Origin: Holophaga foetida DSM 6591
Lineage (GTDB): Bacteria; Acidobacteriota; Holophagae; Holophagales; Holophagaceae
DNA: 64,000 nt
Assembly (NCBI RefSeq): GCF_000242615.2
Contig: NZ_KI912269.1
Location: forward strand, 589,775-653,774
Direction of reading: 5' to 3'
Positions 32,865-40,618 of this stretch are shown in pieces. Below the pieces are notes generated by a model. That model did not search any database. It was not told where the DNA came from and saw only the letters and a list, made by a program, of their open reading frames with translations. A program made the position numbers and the translations under genes. Position 1 is the stretch's first letter; each line of letters opens with the position of its first letter.

Positions 32865-33704
32865 ATGCCCAGGCCAACCTTCCAGTTCCATATCGACGAC
32901 ACCCGCTGCACCCGCTGCGGCCTCTGTGTCGCCGACTGCCCCATGCGCGTCATCTCCCAGGCCGCTGGGGAAGTCCCTTACGTGAAGCCAGAGAAGGAAT
33001 CCCAGTGCATCCACTGCCAGCACTGTCTGGCCATCTGCCCTTCGGCGGCCCTCTCCATCGACGGCAAGCGGCCCGAGGACAGCCTGCCCATCGAGGGCCT
33101 GCCGGACCTGGAGGCCATGGATCGCCTGGTGCGCAGCCGTCGTTCTATCCGGCGCTACAAGCCCGAGAAGGTCGACCCCGCCCTGGTGCAGCGCCTCCTG
33201 GCCGCCCTGGGCAATGTCCCCACCGGGACCAACTCCCAGCAGCTCAGCTTCCACCTCATCGATGAGCCCGAGACCATGGACCGCTTCCGCAGAGCCGCCT
33301 ATGGGGCCCTGGAGAAGGCCGACCAGGAGAGCCGCATCCCCGAGCGCTTCGCCGTCCTGCGCACGGCCTACCAAGTCTTCGCCAAAAACGGCACCGACAT
33401 CCTATTCCGGGGCGCCCCCCACATGCTGGTGGTCTCCGCCCCCAAGAATGTCGCCACCCCCCATCAGGATGTGGCCTTGGCCCTGGCCACCTTTGACCTC
33501 CTGGCCCAGAGCGCCGGTCTGGGCACGGTCTGGTCAGGCTTCGCCCTCTACGCCATGGAGACGGCACCGGAGCTCAAGGGCCTCCTGGGCCTGGAACAGG
33601 GGCGCCCTTACTACGCCATGCCCTTCGGCTACCCGGCCATCCGCTATGCCCGGACAGTCCAGCGGGACGGGGCCGCCGAAGTCCACCGCGTGGTGCTCGG
33701 TTGA
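32865..33704 (+). CDS. Ferredoxin-nitroreductase fusion protein
   Basis: 279 aa. Residues about 8-60 carry two 4Fe-4S motifs: CTRCGLCVADCP and CIHCQHCLAICP. Residues about 85-279 are an FMN nitroreductase domain (RSRRSIRRYKPEKVDP, GNVPTGTNSQQLSF, AGLGTVWSGF, GRPYYAMPFGYP). This architecture moves electrons from ferredoxin-type clusters to FMN and is common in anaerobes. Substrate unknown. It is 37 nt after uvrB and overlaps the next gene by 4 nt. Confidence 0.88.
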   Translation: MPRPTFQFHIDDTRCTRCGLCVADCPMRVISQAAGEVPYVKPEKESQCIHCQHCLAICPSAALSIDGKRPEDSLPIEGLPDLEAMDRLVRSRRSIRRYKPEKVDPALVQRLLAALGNVPTGTNSQQLSFHLIDEPETMDRFRRAAYGALEKADQESRIPERFAVLRTAYQVFAKNGTDILFRGAPHMLVVSAPKNVATPHQDVALALATFDLLAQSAGLGTVWSGFALYAMETAPELKGLLGLEQGRPYYAMPFGYPAIRYARTVQRDGAAEVHRVVLG

Positions 33705-35581
33705 AGCGCTCCAACTGGATCATTTCCGGAATCCTGCTTCTCCTGCTCCTGGCCATCATCGGGGGACTGGCCTGGACCAGGGACTCCGGTCCACCCGCGG
33801 GGCTGGTCGCCAAGCTCCAGGGGAAGAAGGCCAAGAAGGACGGTAAGCCCGTCCGCAAGGAGCGCACGGTGGACACCGCCCCGCTCCTGATGGCCCGCCA
33901 GTTGGGGAGCCTGGCCGCCACCGGCGAGGAACAGGAACTCGCCCGCCAGGCCGAGCGCCTGACCAACCACGAACTGACCCTCGCCTTCACCTCCGCGATG
34001 CGGCGAACCGCCGAGACCTCCACCGAGCCAAGCCCCGAGGTGAAGGAGTTGGCCGCCATCAAGGCCAAGGCCGAGGATGCCGTCGAGGCGGATCAGCAGG
34101 CCATCAAGGACCTGAACCGCAGGCTGGCCAGGGCCCAGGAGCGTGAAAAGGATGCCCTGGAGGATCAGCTGGAGGTAGCCAAGGCCCAGATGGAACTGGA
34201 TCAGGACGAGCTTGATTCCGCGAGGGAGGATCTGGACCAGGCCGGAGGGGACTCCCAGGCCCGCATCAAGCGCCTCAAGGAGGCCTACGATGCCATGGAA
34301 CGTGAGCCCAGCGTGATCGGGCAGGCGGCGGCCCCCCTGACTACGAAGGGCCAGAATGGGAGCCTCCTCACCCGACTCCGGAACTGGAAGTTCCAGAGGA
34401 ACAAGCTGAGGCAGCTGGCCCAGGCCCGCCAGGACACCCAGGCCCGGGTCCAGCGCCTGAACACCCGCCGGGAGAAGCTGGCCCAGCGGGTCAAGGATGA
34501 GGCTGCCAAGAGGGCCGAAGCCAAACAAGAAGCCTCGGGCTTCGCCAAGGGGGGAACCCAATATGAAGGGACCACCTCCAAGGAGGAGAAGAAGGCCGCC
34601 ATCGATACGCTCAAGCTGTTCATGGCACGCCAGCAACAGCTTTCCATCACCACAAAGCGGATCCAGGACATGCAGGCCCTGGATGAGGCCTACGACAGCT
34701 GGGAGCAGCTGGCGGTGACCTATCGGCGCGCCGCCCTCCACACCCTCCTGAAGGGCCTGCTCACCATCGTGTGTGTCCTCATTGTCATCTTCCTGCTGGA
34801 CCGGGTCATCGAGCGGGTCTTCCATGGCATGGCCAAGGAGAAGCTCCGGGCCGCCACTCTCCAGGCGGTGGTCAAGTTCGCAGTCCTGATGGTGGGCCTG
34901 ATCGTCATCCTCTTCACGATCATCGGGCTTCCAGGCAACGTCACCACCATCCTGGGCCTGGCGGGCGCCGGCCTCACAGTGGCCCTCAAGGACTTCATCG
35001 TGGCCTTCTTCGGATGGTTCGTCCTCATGGGGAAGAATGGACTCCGGGTCGGCGATTGGGTGGAGATCAAGGGCGTAGGGGGCGAGGTCGTGGAAGTGGG
35101 CCTGCTGCGAACCGTGCTCATGGAGACCGGAAGCTGGAACGACCTGGGCCACCCCACGGGCCGGAAAGTCGCCTTCGTCAACAACTTCGCCGTAGAGGGA
35201 CACTTCTTCAACTTCTCCACCTCGGGCCAGTGGATGTGGGACGAACTGCAGCTGGTCATCCCCCCCGGGACGGATCCCTATCCCATCATTGATGGTGTCC
35301 AGAAGCTGGTGGAGGAGAAAACCGAGGCCAATGCCAAGCTGGCGCAGGAGGAGTGGCACAAGGCCACCACCCGCTACCGGGTGAGGACCTTCTCTGCCGT
35401 CCCTGGCATCAACGTGGTGTCCACGGTCCTCGGCATCGAGATCCACGTCCGCTACATCACACGGGCTTACGAGCGCAACAGCACCCGCAAGGCCCTCAAC
35501 AGTGCGGTGCTGGAACTGATGCACGGCAAGCCTGCCAGCCCGGCAGCCCCCATCGAGATGCAACCCGAACCAGGAGTCTGA
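33701..35581 (+). CDS. MscS-type mechanosensitive channel with a long coiled-coil N-terminal region
   Basis: 626 aa. The likely start is TTG at 33701, overlapping the upstream stop (TTGA). Residues 3-22 form a signal anchor, and about 100-310 are Lys/Glu/Ala/Gln-rich coiled coil. Two transmembrane spans follow near residues 350-370 and 395-415. The pore helix is LGLAGAGLTVALKDFIVAFFGWFVLM, and the beta domain contains LRVGDWVEIKGVGGEVVEVGLLRTVL with FVNNFAVEGHFFNFS. It releases solutes on hypo-osmotic shock. The extra coiled coil is probably periplasmic, as in large MscS paralogues. Confidence 0.85.
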   Translation: MKRSNWIISGILLLLLLAIIGGLAWTRDSGPPAGLVAKLQGKKAKKDGKPVRKERTVDTAPLLMARQLGSLAATGEEQELARQAERLTNHELTLAFTSAMRRTAETSTEPSPEVKELAAIKAKAEDAVEADQQAIKDLNRRLARAQEREKDALEDQLEVAKAQMELDQDELDSAREDLDQAGGDSQARIKRLKEAYDAMEREPSVIGQAAAPLTTKGQNGSLLTRLRNWKFQRNKLRQLAQARQDTQARVQRLNTRREKLAQRVKDEAAKRAEAKQEASGFAKGGTQYEGTTSKEEKKAAIDTLKLFMARQQQLSITTKRIQDMQALDEAYDSWEQLAVTYRRAALHTLLKGLLTIVCVLIVIFLLDRVIERVFHGMAKEKLRAATLQAVVKFAVLMVGLIVILFTIIGLPGNVTTILGLAGAGLTVALKDFIVAFFGWFVLMGKNGLRVGDWVEIKGVGGEVVEVGLLRTVLMETGSWNDLGHPTGRKVAFVNNFAVEGHFFNFSTSGQWMWDELQLVIPPGTDPYPIIDGVQKLVEEKTEANAKLAQEEWHKATTRYRVRTFSAVPGINVVSTVLGIEIHVRYITRAYERNSTRKALNSAVLELMHGKPASPAAPIEMQPEPGV

Positions 35582-35582
35582 G

Positions 35583-36953
35583 GTGTCTTCAGAGGAACAG
35601 ACCCCGGCCCGTTCCCCCTTCCGGGAGATCGTCCAGCCCTTCATCGACCTGGCCCACGCCTCCCGGGCCCTGTGGGCGGTGAACCTCAACTACCTCCTGG
35701 AGGGCTTCGTCTACTTCGGGATGCTCATCTACCTGGCCATGTATTTCAACCAGTACGGCCATCTCGGTGACAGGGAGGCGGGCTGGATGGTGGGGGTCCT
35801 CACCTCGGGCATCACCATCTCGATGCTTTTCTTCGGGGGCCGGGCGGACACGTGGGGCATCCGCTCGACCTTCCTCATCTCCCTGGCTTTCATGTTCATC
35901 GGACGCACCCTCCTCTCCTGGGCCCCCGGCCTGGGACTGGGGACGGGACAGCTCCTCTCGTCCTTCAATGCCCTGGCCACCCTGGGCATCCTCCTGGTGG
36001 TCCTCGGCTACGGCATGTACCAGCCCGTGGCCTACGCGGCGGTGCGCCAGCTCACGACCCCGGCCACGGCGGGCATGGGCTACGCCATGCTCTACGCCGT
36101 CATGAACCTGGGGGGCTGGCTCCCCACCTTCATGTCCCCCCTCCGGGGACGCTTCGGCATCCAGGGGGCCTTCTGGTTCTATACCTGGCTCACCCTGGCG
36201 GGCATCCTCCTCCTCTTCTTCATGCTGAGCCCTAAGACCCTGACGCGGGCCACCGAGGCCGTACGGGCGGAAGCCCCGGAACAGCCCAGAGAAGAAGCAG
36301 CCCCCGAAGGCAGGATGGCGGCCATTCGCCACTGGCTGAAGCACCACCCCCTGGCGGATGCGAAGTTCTCCTTCTTCATCTTCTGCCTGATCCCGGTGCA
36401 GACCCTCTTCGCCTACAACTGGCTGGTGCTGCCCCAGTACGTGAACCGGGCCTTCGCGGGCACCTGGGTGGGGGTCCGCTTCGAGACCGCCACCAACCTC
36501 AACTCGCTCCTGATCTTCATCCTCTGCCCCCTGGTGGCCGCTGCCACGGCCAAGGCCAAGGTCTACAACATGATGATCTACGGCACCGCCGTCATGGCTG
36601 TCCCGACCTTCCTGCTGGCTCTGGGGCCGACGGTCTGGGGGCTCTTCACCTTCGTGGTGGTGATGTCCATCGGCGAGGCCATGTGGCAGCCCCGATTCCT
36701 CCAGTACGCTGCAGAAATCGCGCCGGAGGGGCGCACGGGGGCCTACATGGGCGTGGCCCAGTTCCCCTGGTTCCTGACCAAGATGATCGTCCCCATCTAC
36801 TCCGGTGCGGCCCTTGCCAAGTGGTGCCCAGAGAGCGGTCCCACCTCCACCGGCCCCATGTGGCTCATCTTCGGCATCGTGGCGGTCAGCTCCACCGTGA
36901 TGCTGGTCCTGGCCAAGGGATGGTTGGGGAAGGATTTCAAGACCCGGGCATAG
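35583..36953 (+). CDS. Major facilitator superfamily transporter
   Basis: 456 aa with about 12 hydrophobic spans. The MFS loop 2-3 motif appears as FFGGRADTWGIRSTFLIS. A central cytoplasmic loop (TRATEAVRAEAPEQPREEAAPEGR) divides the halves. The probable GTG start at 35583 lies one base after the MscS gene stop, so the genes are coupled. Substrate not predictable. Confidence 0.82.
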   Translation: MSSEEQTPARSPFREIVQPFIDLAHASRALWAVNLNYLLEGFVYFGMLIYLAMYFNQYGHLGDREAGWMVGVLTSGITISMLFFGGRADTWGIRSTFLISLAFMFIGRTLLSWAPGLGLGTGQLLSSFNALATLGILLVVLGYGMYQPVAYAAVRQLTTPATAGMGYAMLYAVMNLGGWLPTFMSPLRGRFGIQGAFWFYTWLTLAGILLLFFMLSPKTLTRATEAVRAEAPEQPREEAAPEGRMAAIRHWLKHHPLADAKFSFFIFCLIPVQTLFAYNWLVLPQYVNRAFAGTWVGVRFETATNLNSLLIFILCPLVAAATAKAKVYNMMIYGTAVMAVPTFLLALGPTVWGLFTFVVVMSIGEAMWQPRFLQYAAEIAPEGRTGAYMGVAQFPWFLTKMIVPIYSGAALAKWCPESGPTSTGPMWLIFGIVAVSSTVMLVLAKGWLGKDFKTRA

Positions 36954-37009
36954 CCAATTCCTGGTATTCAAGCATCCAACTTAGGAATAGGATTTCCCTG
37001 AGGCCTTCC

Positions 37010-37390
37010 GTGCGGCGCATCCTCCACCTCCTAGCCCTTCTGGCACTGATCCTGGTGGGATCGGTCCCGGAGCTGCGCCTGGAGGCGGCCACGGAGCCAG
37101 CCTCTTCCTGTTGCTGTGGCATGGGTTGCGGATGCGGCATGCCCACGAAGGGGCCCAGCCCATCCCCCTGCCAGACCCAGGTGACCGTGACCTTGACGGC
37201 CACCCCGGCTGTGAGCGCGCCGGATCAGGCTCGTCAGAGCGAGGCCCGGCGGGAACCCCTGCCCTGGCCTGCCTACGTGGCCTCAAGGCCCCGGACCACC
37301 ATGGATGAGGGCACCCCCATCCGAGGCCCCAGCGCCATTGCTCCTTCCCCCCCCGATCGCCTGACCCAGCTATCCACCTTCCGGATTTGA
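37010..37390 (+). CDS. Small exported protein with a Cys/Gly-rich metal-binding-like motif
   Basis: About 126 aa from a GTG at 37010, preceded by GAGG. A signal peptide VRRILHLLALLALILVGS is followed by the dense motif CCCGMGCGCGM, which looks like a Cu(I) or other soft-metal site. The rest is low-complexity, rich in Pro, Ser and Thr, without recognisable fold. It is the first gene of the metal-efflux operon (63 nt before the outer-membrane factor), so a periplasmic metal-binding role is inferred. No family recognised. Confidence 0.6.
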   Translation: MRRILHLLALLALILVGSVPELRLEAATEPASSCCCGMGCGCGMPTKGPSPSPCQTQVTVTLTATPAVSAPDQARQSEARREPLPWPAYVASRPRTTMDEGTPIRGPSAIAPSPPDRLTQLSTFRI

Positions 37391-37452
37391 GAAGAGGTCT
37401 GTCCGTCACCGACAGATAGACCGATATTGCCTCATCTCTTCCGGAGTCATCC

Positions 37453-38862
37453 ATGCGCGCACCCTGGCGTTTGGCCTTGGCCCTGGGGCTGCTGCCCGCG
37501 GCCCCGGCCCTGGCGTCGCCCCCCTCCAGCATCACCGATACCACCCCCGATCCCCTCCTGGCCTCACTCCTCCAGCAAGCCCTGGCCCAGAACCCCGAGC
37601 TCACGAAGGTCCAGGCCCTGACCGAGGCGGAAAGGGAACGCATCCCCCAGGCCAAGGCCCTCCCGGATCCATCCCTCTCCCTGGGGCTCCAGAACGATGG
37701 CTTCAAGCGCCTTGAGATCGGGCGCATGGAGAACAGCTACTACCAGGTCGCCCTCTCCCAGGGACTGCCCTGGGCGGGCAAGCGGGGACTGAGGGGTGAT
37801 GTGGCCCGCCTGGGGGCCGAGGCCCTGGAGGCTCAGAGCACCCGCACCCGCCTCAGCCTGGAGGCCGATGTGAAGCGGGCCTACGCCTCCCTGCTCCTGG
37901 TACGCAGCCAGCTCCGCCTCCTGGAAACCCAGGCAGTCTTCCTCCAGCAGGGGGAGGCCATCGCCCGCACCCGCTACGAAGTGGGCCAGGGCGCCCAGGC
38001 CGACCTGCTCCGGGCCCAGCTGGAGCGGACCCGACTGAACCAGGCCCGGTTCAGCCTGCAATCCGAGGAACGCAGCGCCCTGGCCGCCCTCAACCGCCTG
38101 CGGGCCGAGGCCTCTGACACGCCCATCCCCACCCAACGGAGCTTCGAGGAGCTTGGCACACCAGCCCCCTTGCACCCGCTGGAGGTCCAATCCAAGGCCG
38201 AGGAGACGAGCCCCGAGCTCCGGACCGCAGCCCTGGGCGTGAGCCAGGCGGAACGGAGCCTGGATCTCGCCAAGCTGGACCGCCGCCCAGACTTCGCCAT
38301 GACCGCCGCCCTCATGCCCCGGGGGGGCCTGGATCCCATGTGGGGTCTTGGCGTCTCCATCTCCCTGCCGGTGTGGTCCAGGCAGAAGCAGCACCGGGCC
38401 GTGGCGGAGCAGGAGCATCGCCGCCGCGCCCAGGGGGCTGACCTGGAAGGCCAGAAGCTTCTCCTGCGCCAGCGAATCCAGGAGCGGGCCGCCCAGATGG
38501 ACGCCGCCCTGGAGACCCTGAGCCTCTACCGCTCAGGCCTCCTGGTCCAGAGCGAGGCGAGCTTCCGGGCCACCCTGGCCCAGTACGAAGCTGGGCGAGC
38601 CCCCTTCCTGTCGGTGCTGGAGTCCCTCAAGGGCTGGGTCGCCGACCAGAGCGGCCTCCTCCAGACCCAGGCCCAGGCCCTGGCCATCCAGATCGCCCAG
38701 GAGGAACTGAACCCGGGTCCCACGCCCGCCATCGGAGCCACCACCCTGACAGCAGCCCCCATGGCTGCGGGTGGGGGTGGAGCAAAATCGAGCGGGGCCT
38801 CCCGGACAGGAAAGGCCGCCAGTGGCGGCGATAGCGGCGGCAGCGCCATGAAGACGATGTGA
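37453..38862 (+). CDS. Outer-membrane efflux protein of the TolC/CusC/CzcC family
   Basis: 469 aa with signal peptide MRAPWRLALALGLLPAAPALA. The body is alpha-helical hairpins with the OEP pattern (LGLQNDGFKRLEIGRMENSYYQVALSQGLPWAGKRGLRG, RTRYEVGQGAQADLLRAQLERTRL, AQYEAGRAPFLSVLESL). A C-terminal tail is low-complexity, rich in Gly, Ala and Ser. It should form the outer-membrane channel for the RND pump genes at 39175 and 40619. Confidence 0.88.
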   Translation: MRAPWRLALALGLLPAAPALASPPSSITDTTPDPLLASLLQQALAQNPELTKVQALTEAERERIPQAKALPDPSLSLGLQNDGFKRLEIGRMENSYYQVALSQGLPWAGKRGLRGDVARLGAEALEAQSTRTRLSLEADVKRAYASLLLVRSQLRLLETQAVFLQQGEAIARTRYEVGQGAQADLLRAQLERTRLNQARFSLQSEERSALAALNRLRAEASDTPIPTQRSFEELGTPAPLHPLEVQSKAEETSPELRTAALGVSQAERSLDLAKLDRRPDFAMTAALMPRGGLDPMWGLGVSISLPVWSRQKQHRAVAEQEHRRRAQGADLEGQKLLLRQRIQERAAQMDAALETLSLYRSGLLVQSEASFRATLAQYEAGRAPFLSVLESLKGWVADQSGLLQTQAQALAIQIAQEELNPGPTPAIGATTLTAAPMAAGGGGAKSSGASRTGKAASGGDSGGSAMKTM

Positions 38863-38952
38863 GGTGCGGAATGATCAGCCAAATCCGAGCAAAAAAGATC
38901 ACCACGAAGCACAGGAGGAGGAACGAGAGGAAAGAAGGGCTGATTCTGCTTT

Positions 38953-39102
38953 ATCGCTGTCCATCGCCGTTCATCGCTGGCCCATTTTATTTTTGCTTTG
39001 ATGCTCCTCATCGCCACGTGCAAAGCCTAAGCAAGCAGCGCGTTCGAAAAGCAAGGATCAAAAGCGGGTTTCGCCAGCGATGGACAGCGATGAACGGCGA
39101 TA
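38953..39102. repeat. Inverted repeat of three 10-nt units with swapped order, in the gap before the adaptor gene
   Basis: The left arm (38953-38982) is ATCGCTGTCC, ATCGCCGTTC, ATCGCTGGCC. The right arm (39073-39102), read on the minus strand, is ATCGCCGTTC, ATCGCTGTCC, ATCGCTGGCG: the same units with the first two exchanged. The 90-nt spacer has no gene. A lone ACCACGAAGCAC-type fragment lies at about 38900, also seen in other repeats of the window. The whole 38863-39174 gap is non-coding. Confidence 0.8.
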
Positions 39103-39174
39103 AAAGACAATAACCAACTGGACCTCCTGCACTTCGGGTTACCCGACGGACTTCTTTTGAAAATGAGATGACCC

Positions 39175-40455
39175 ATGCCCTCTGATCCCACTCCCCGCAG
39201 AATCCATCCCCTCCTGATCGCCATCATCGCCCTGGCCATCGGCATCGGTGGCACCTGGCTCGCCATGCGCCCAGGGAAAGCCCACGCTCATGAAGCCCCG
39301 GCCGCTGCCCCCGCCAAGCAAATGTACCAATGCCCCATGCACCCCCAGGTCATCCAGGACCACCCGGGCGACTGCCCCATCTGCGGCATGGCCCTGGTCC
39401 CCATAGAAGGTGCGGGCAGCACCGGTGCGGGGCACGGCACCGACACCCACGCCGTGGTCACCATTGATCCCGAGCGCCAGCAGCTCATCGGCCTCCGGAC
39501 CGAGAAGGTGGCTGAAGCCCCCCTGGGTAGCGAGCTCCGGGCCTCGGGGCGGGTGGCGGTGGACGAGACCCGGGTCCGCAAGGTGAACGTCAAGGTCGAG
39601 GGCTTTGTGGAAAAGCTCTACGTCGACTTCGTGGGCAAGCCCGTGGCCAAGGGCACCCCTCTCTTCAGCCTCTACAGCCCCGAGTTCGTCAGCGCCCAGC
39701 AGGAGTATCTCCTGGCCCTCAGGACCCAGAAGGCCCTGGCGGGCGGTTCGCTCCAGGGCAGCGGCGGAGATCTGCTGGAGTCCGCCCGACGACGGCTTCT
39801 CCTCTGGGACGTTCCCCGGGAGACCATCGACCGTCTTGAGAAGACCGGAGAGATCCAGCACGCCCTGACCCTGCGCTCCCCCATCTCCGGTGTGCTCACC
39901 GCCAAGAACGTGGTGGAGGGAGCCCGCCTCACCCCGGCGGACATCCCCTTCGAGATCACAGACCTGAGCCGGGTCTGGGTCCTGGTGGACATCTACGAGA
40001 CCGAACTGGGCCGAATCAAGGTGGGCATGGCCGCCGAGCTCACGGGTCAGGCCCTCCCTGGCCGAGTCCTCAAAGGGCGGGTGGCCTTCGTGGATCCCCT
40101 CATGGACCCCAAAACCCGCACCGCCAAGCTACGCCTGGAGTTCCCCAACCCCAAAGGCGAACTGAAGCCTGAGATGTTCGGGGAAGTCCTTCTCAAGGGC
40201 CAGGGACGCAAGGGACTGGTCATTCCCCTCGATGCGGTGCTGGATGCCGGCAGCTCCAAGGTGGCCTTCGTCGCCCTGGGCGACGGCAAGTTCGAGCCCC
40301 GGGTGGTCACGACGGGCAGCAGCTCCGGTGACCGCGTGGAGATCACCTCGGGCCTGGAGGCCGGGGATGAAGTGGTCGTCCGCGCCAACTTCCTGGTGGA
40401 TTCCGAATCCCGCCTCAAGGCCGCCCTGGCCCAGATGAAGGAGGGGCGAAAATGA
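39175..40455 (+). CDS. cusB: RND membrane-fusion (adaptor) protein with N-terminal heavy-metal-binding domain
   Basis: 426 aa. Signal anchor near residues 12-28 (LLIAIIALAIGIGGTWLAM), then the heavy-metal-binding domain MYQCPMHPQVIQDHPGDCPICGMALVP (residues about 45-71). The adaptor body follows: ASGRVAVDETRVRKVNVKVEGFVEKL, the alpha-hairpin, LRSPISGVLTAKNVVEGARL and VWVLVDIYETELGRIKVGM. The Cys/His/Met-rich domain is typical of copper/silver systems of the CusB type. It links the outer-membrane channel to the CusA-like pump. Confidence 0.88.
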   Translation: MPSDPTPRRIHPLLIAIIALAIGIGGTWLAMRPGKAHAHEAPAAAPAKQMYQCPMHPQVIQDHPGDCPICGMALVPIEGAGSTGAGHGTDTHAVVTIDPERQQLIGLRTEKVAEAPLGSELRASGRVAVDETRVRKVNVKVEGFVEKLYVDFVGKPVAKGTPLFSLYSPEFVSAQQEYLLALRTQKALAGGSLQGSGGDLLESARRRLLLWDVPRETIDRLEKTGEIQHALTLRSPISGVLTAKNVVEGARLTPADIPFEITDLSRVWVLVDIYETELGRIKVGMAAELTGQALPGRVLKGRVAFVDPLMDPKTRTAKLRLEFPNPKGELKPEMFGEVLLKGQGRKGLVIPLDAVLDAGSSKVAFVALGDGKFEPRVVTTGSSSGDRVEITSGLEAGDEVVVRANFLVDSESRLKAALAQMKEGRK

Positions 40456-40470
40456 AAAAACAGAATTCAA

Positions 40471-40593
40471 CCACGAAGGCACGAAGGGCACCAAGAAAGC
40501 ACGAAGAAAAACAAAACGAAATTAACTTAATTAATTTCACTTCTTTTATTTCTTTTCTTTGTGCACCTTCGTGTCTTCGTGCCTTCGTGGTGG
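40471..40593. repeat. Inverted repeat of ACGAAG-type units between adaptor and pump genes
   Basis: The left arm (about 40471-40507) is a run of degenerate CACGAAGG units. The right arm (about 40551-40593) carries the inverted series and ends CTTCGTGCCTTCGTGGTGG. The spacer is very AT-rich. It lies inside the efflux operon, just before the pump's start, and may form a large hairpin in the message. Confidence 0.75.
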
Positions 40594-40618
40594 AAGCATC
40601 TTTTCCCCCGGTGCAGCC

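Noticed and set aside
30743..32953. A 736-codon open frame on the minus strand over uvrB
   Set aside because: uvrB is unambiguous on the plus strand and the antisense product is low-complexity, His/Leu-rich sequence with no family.
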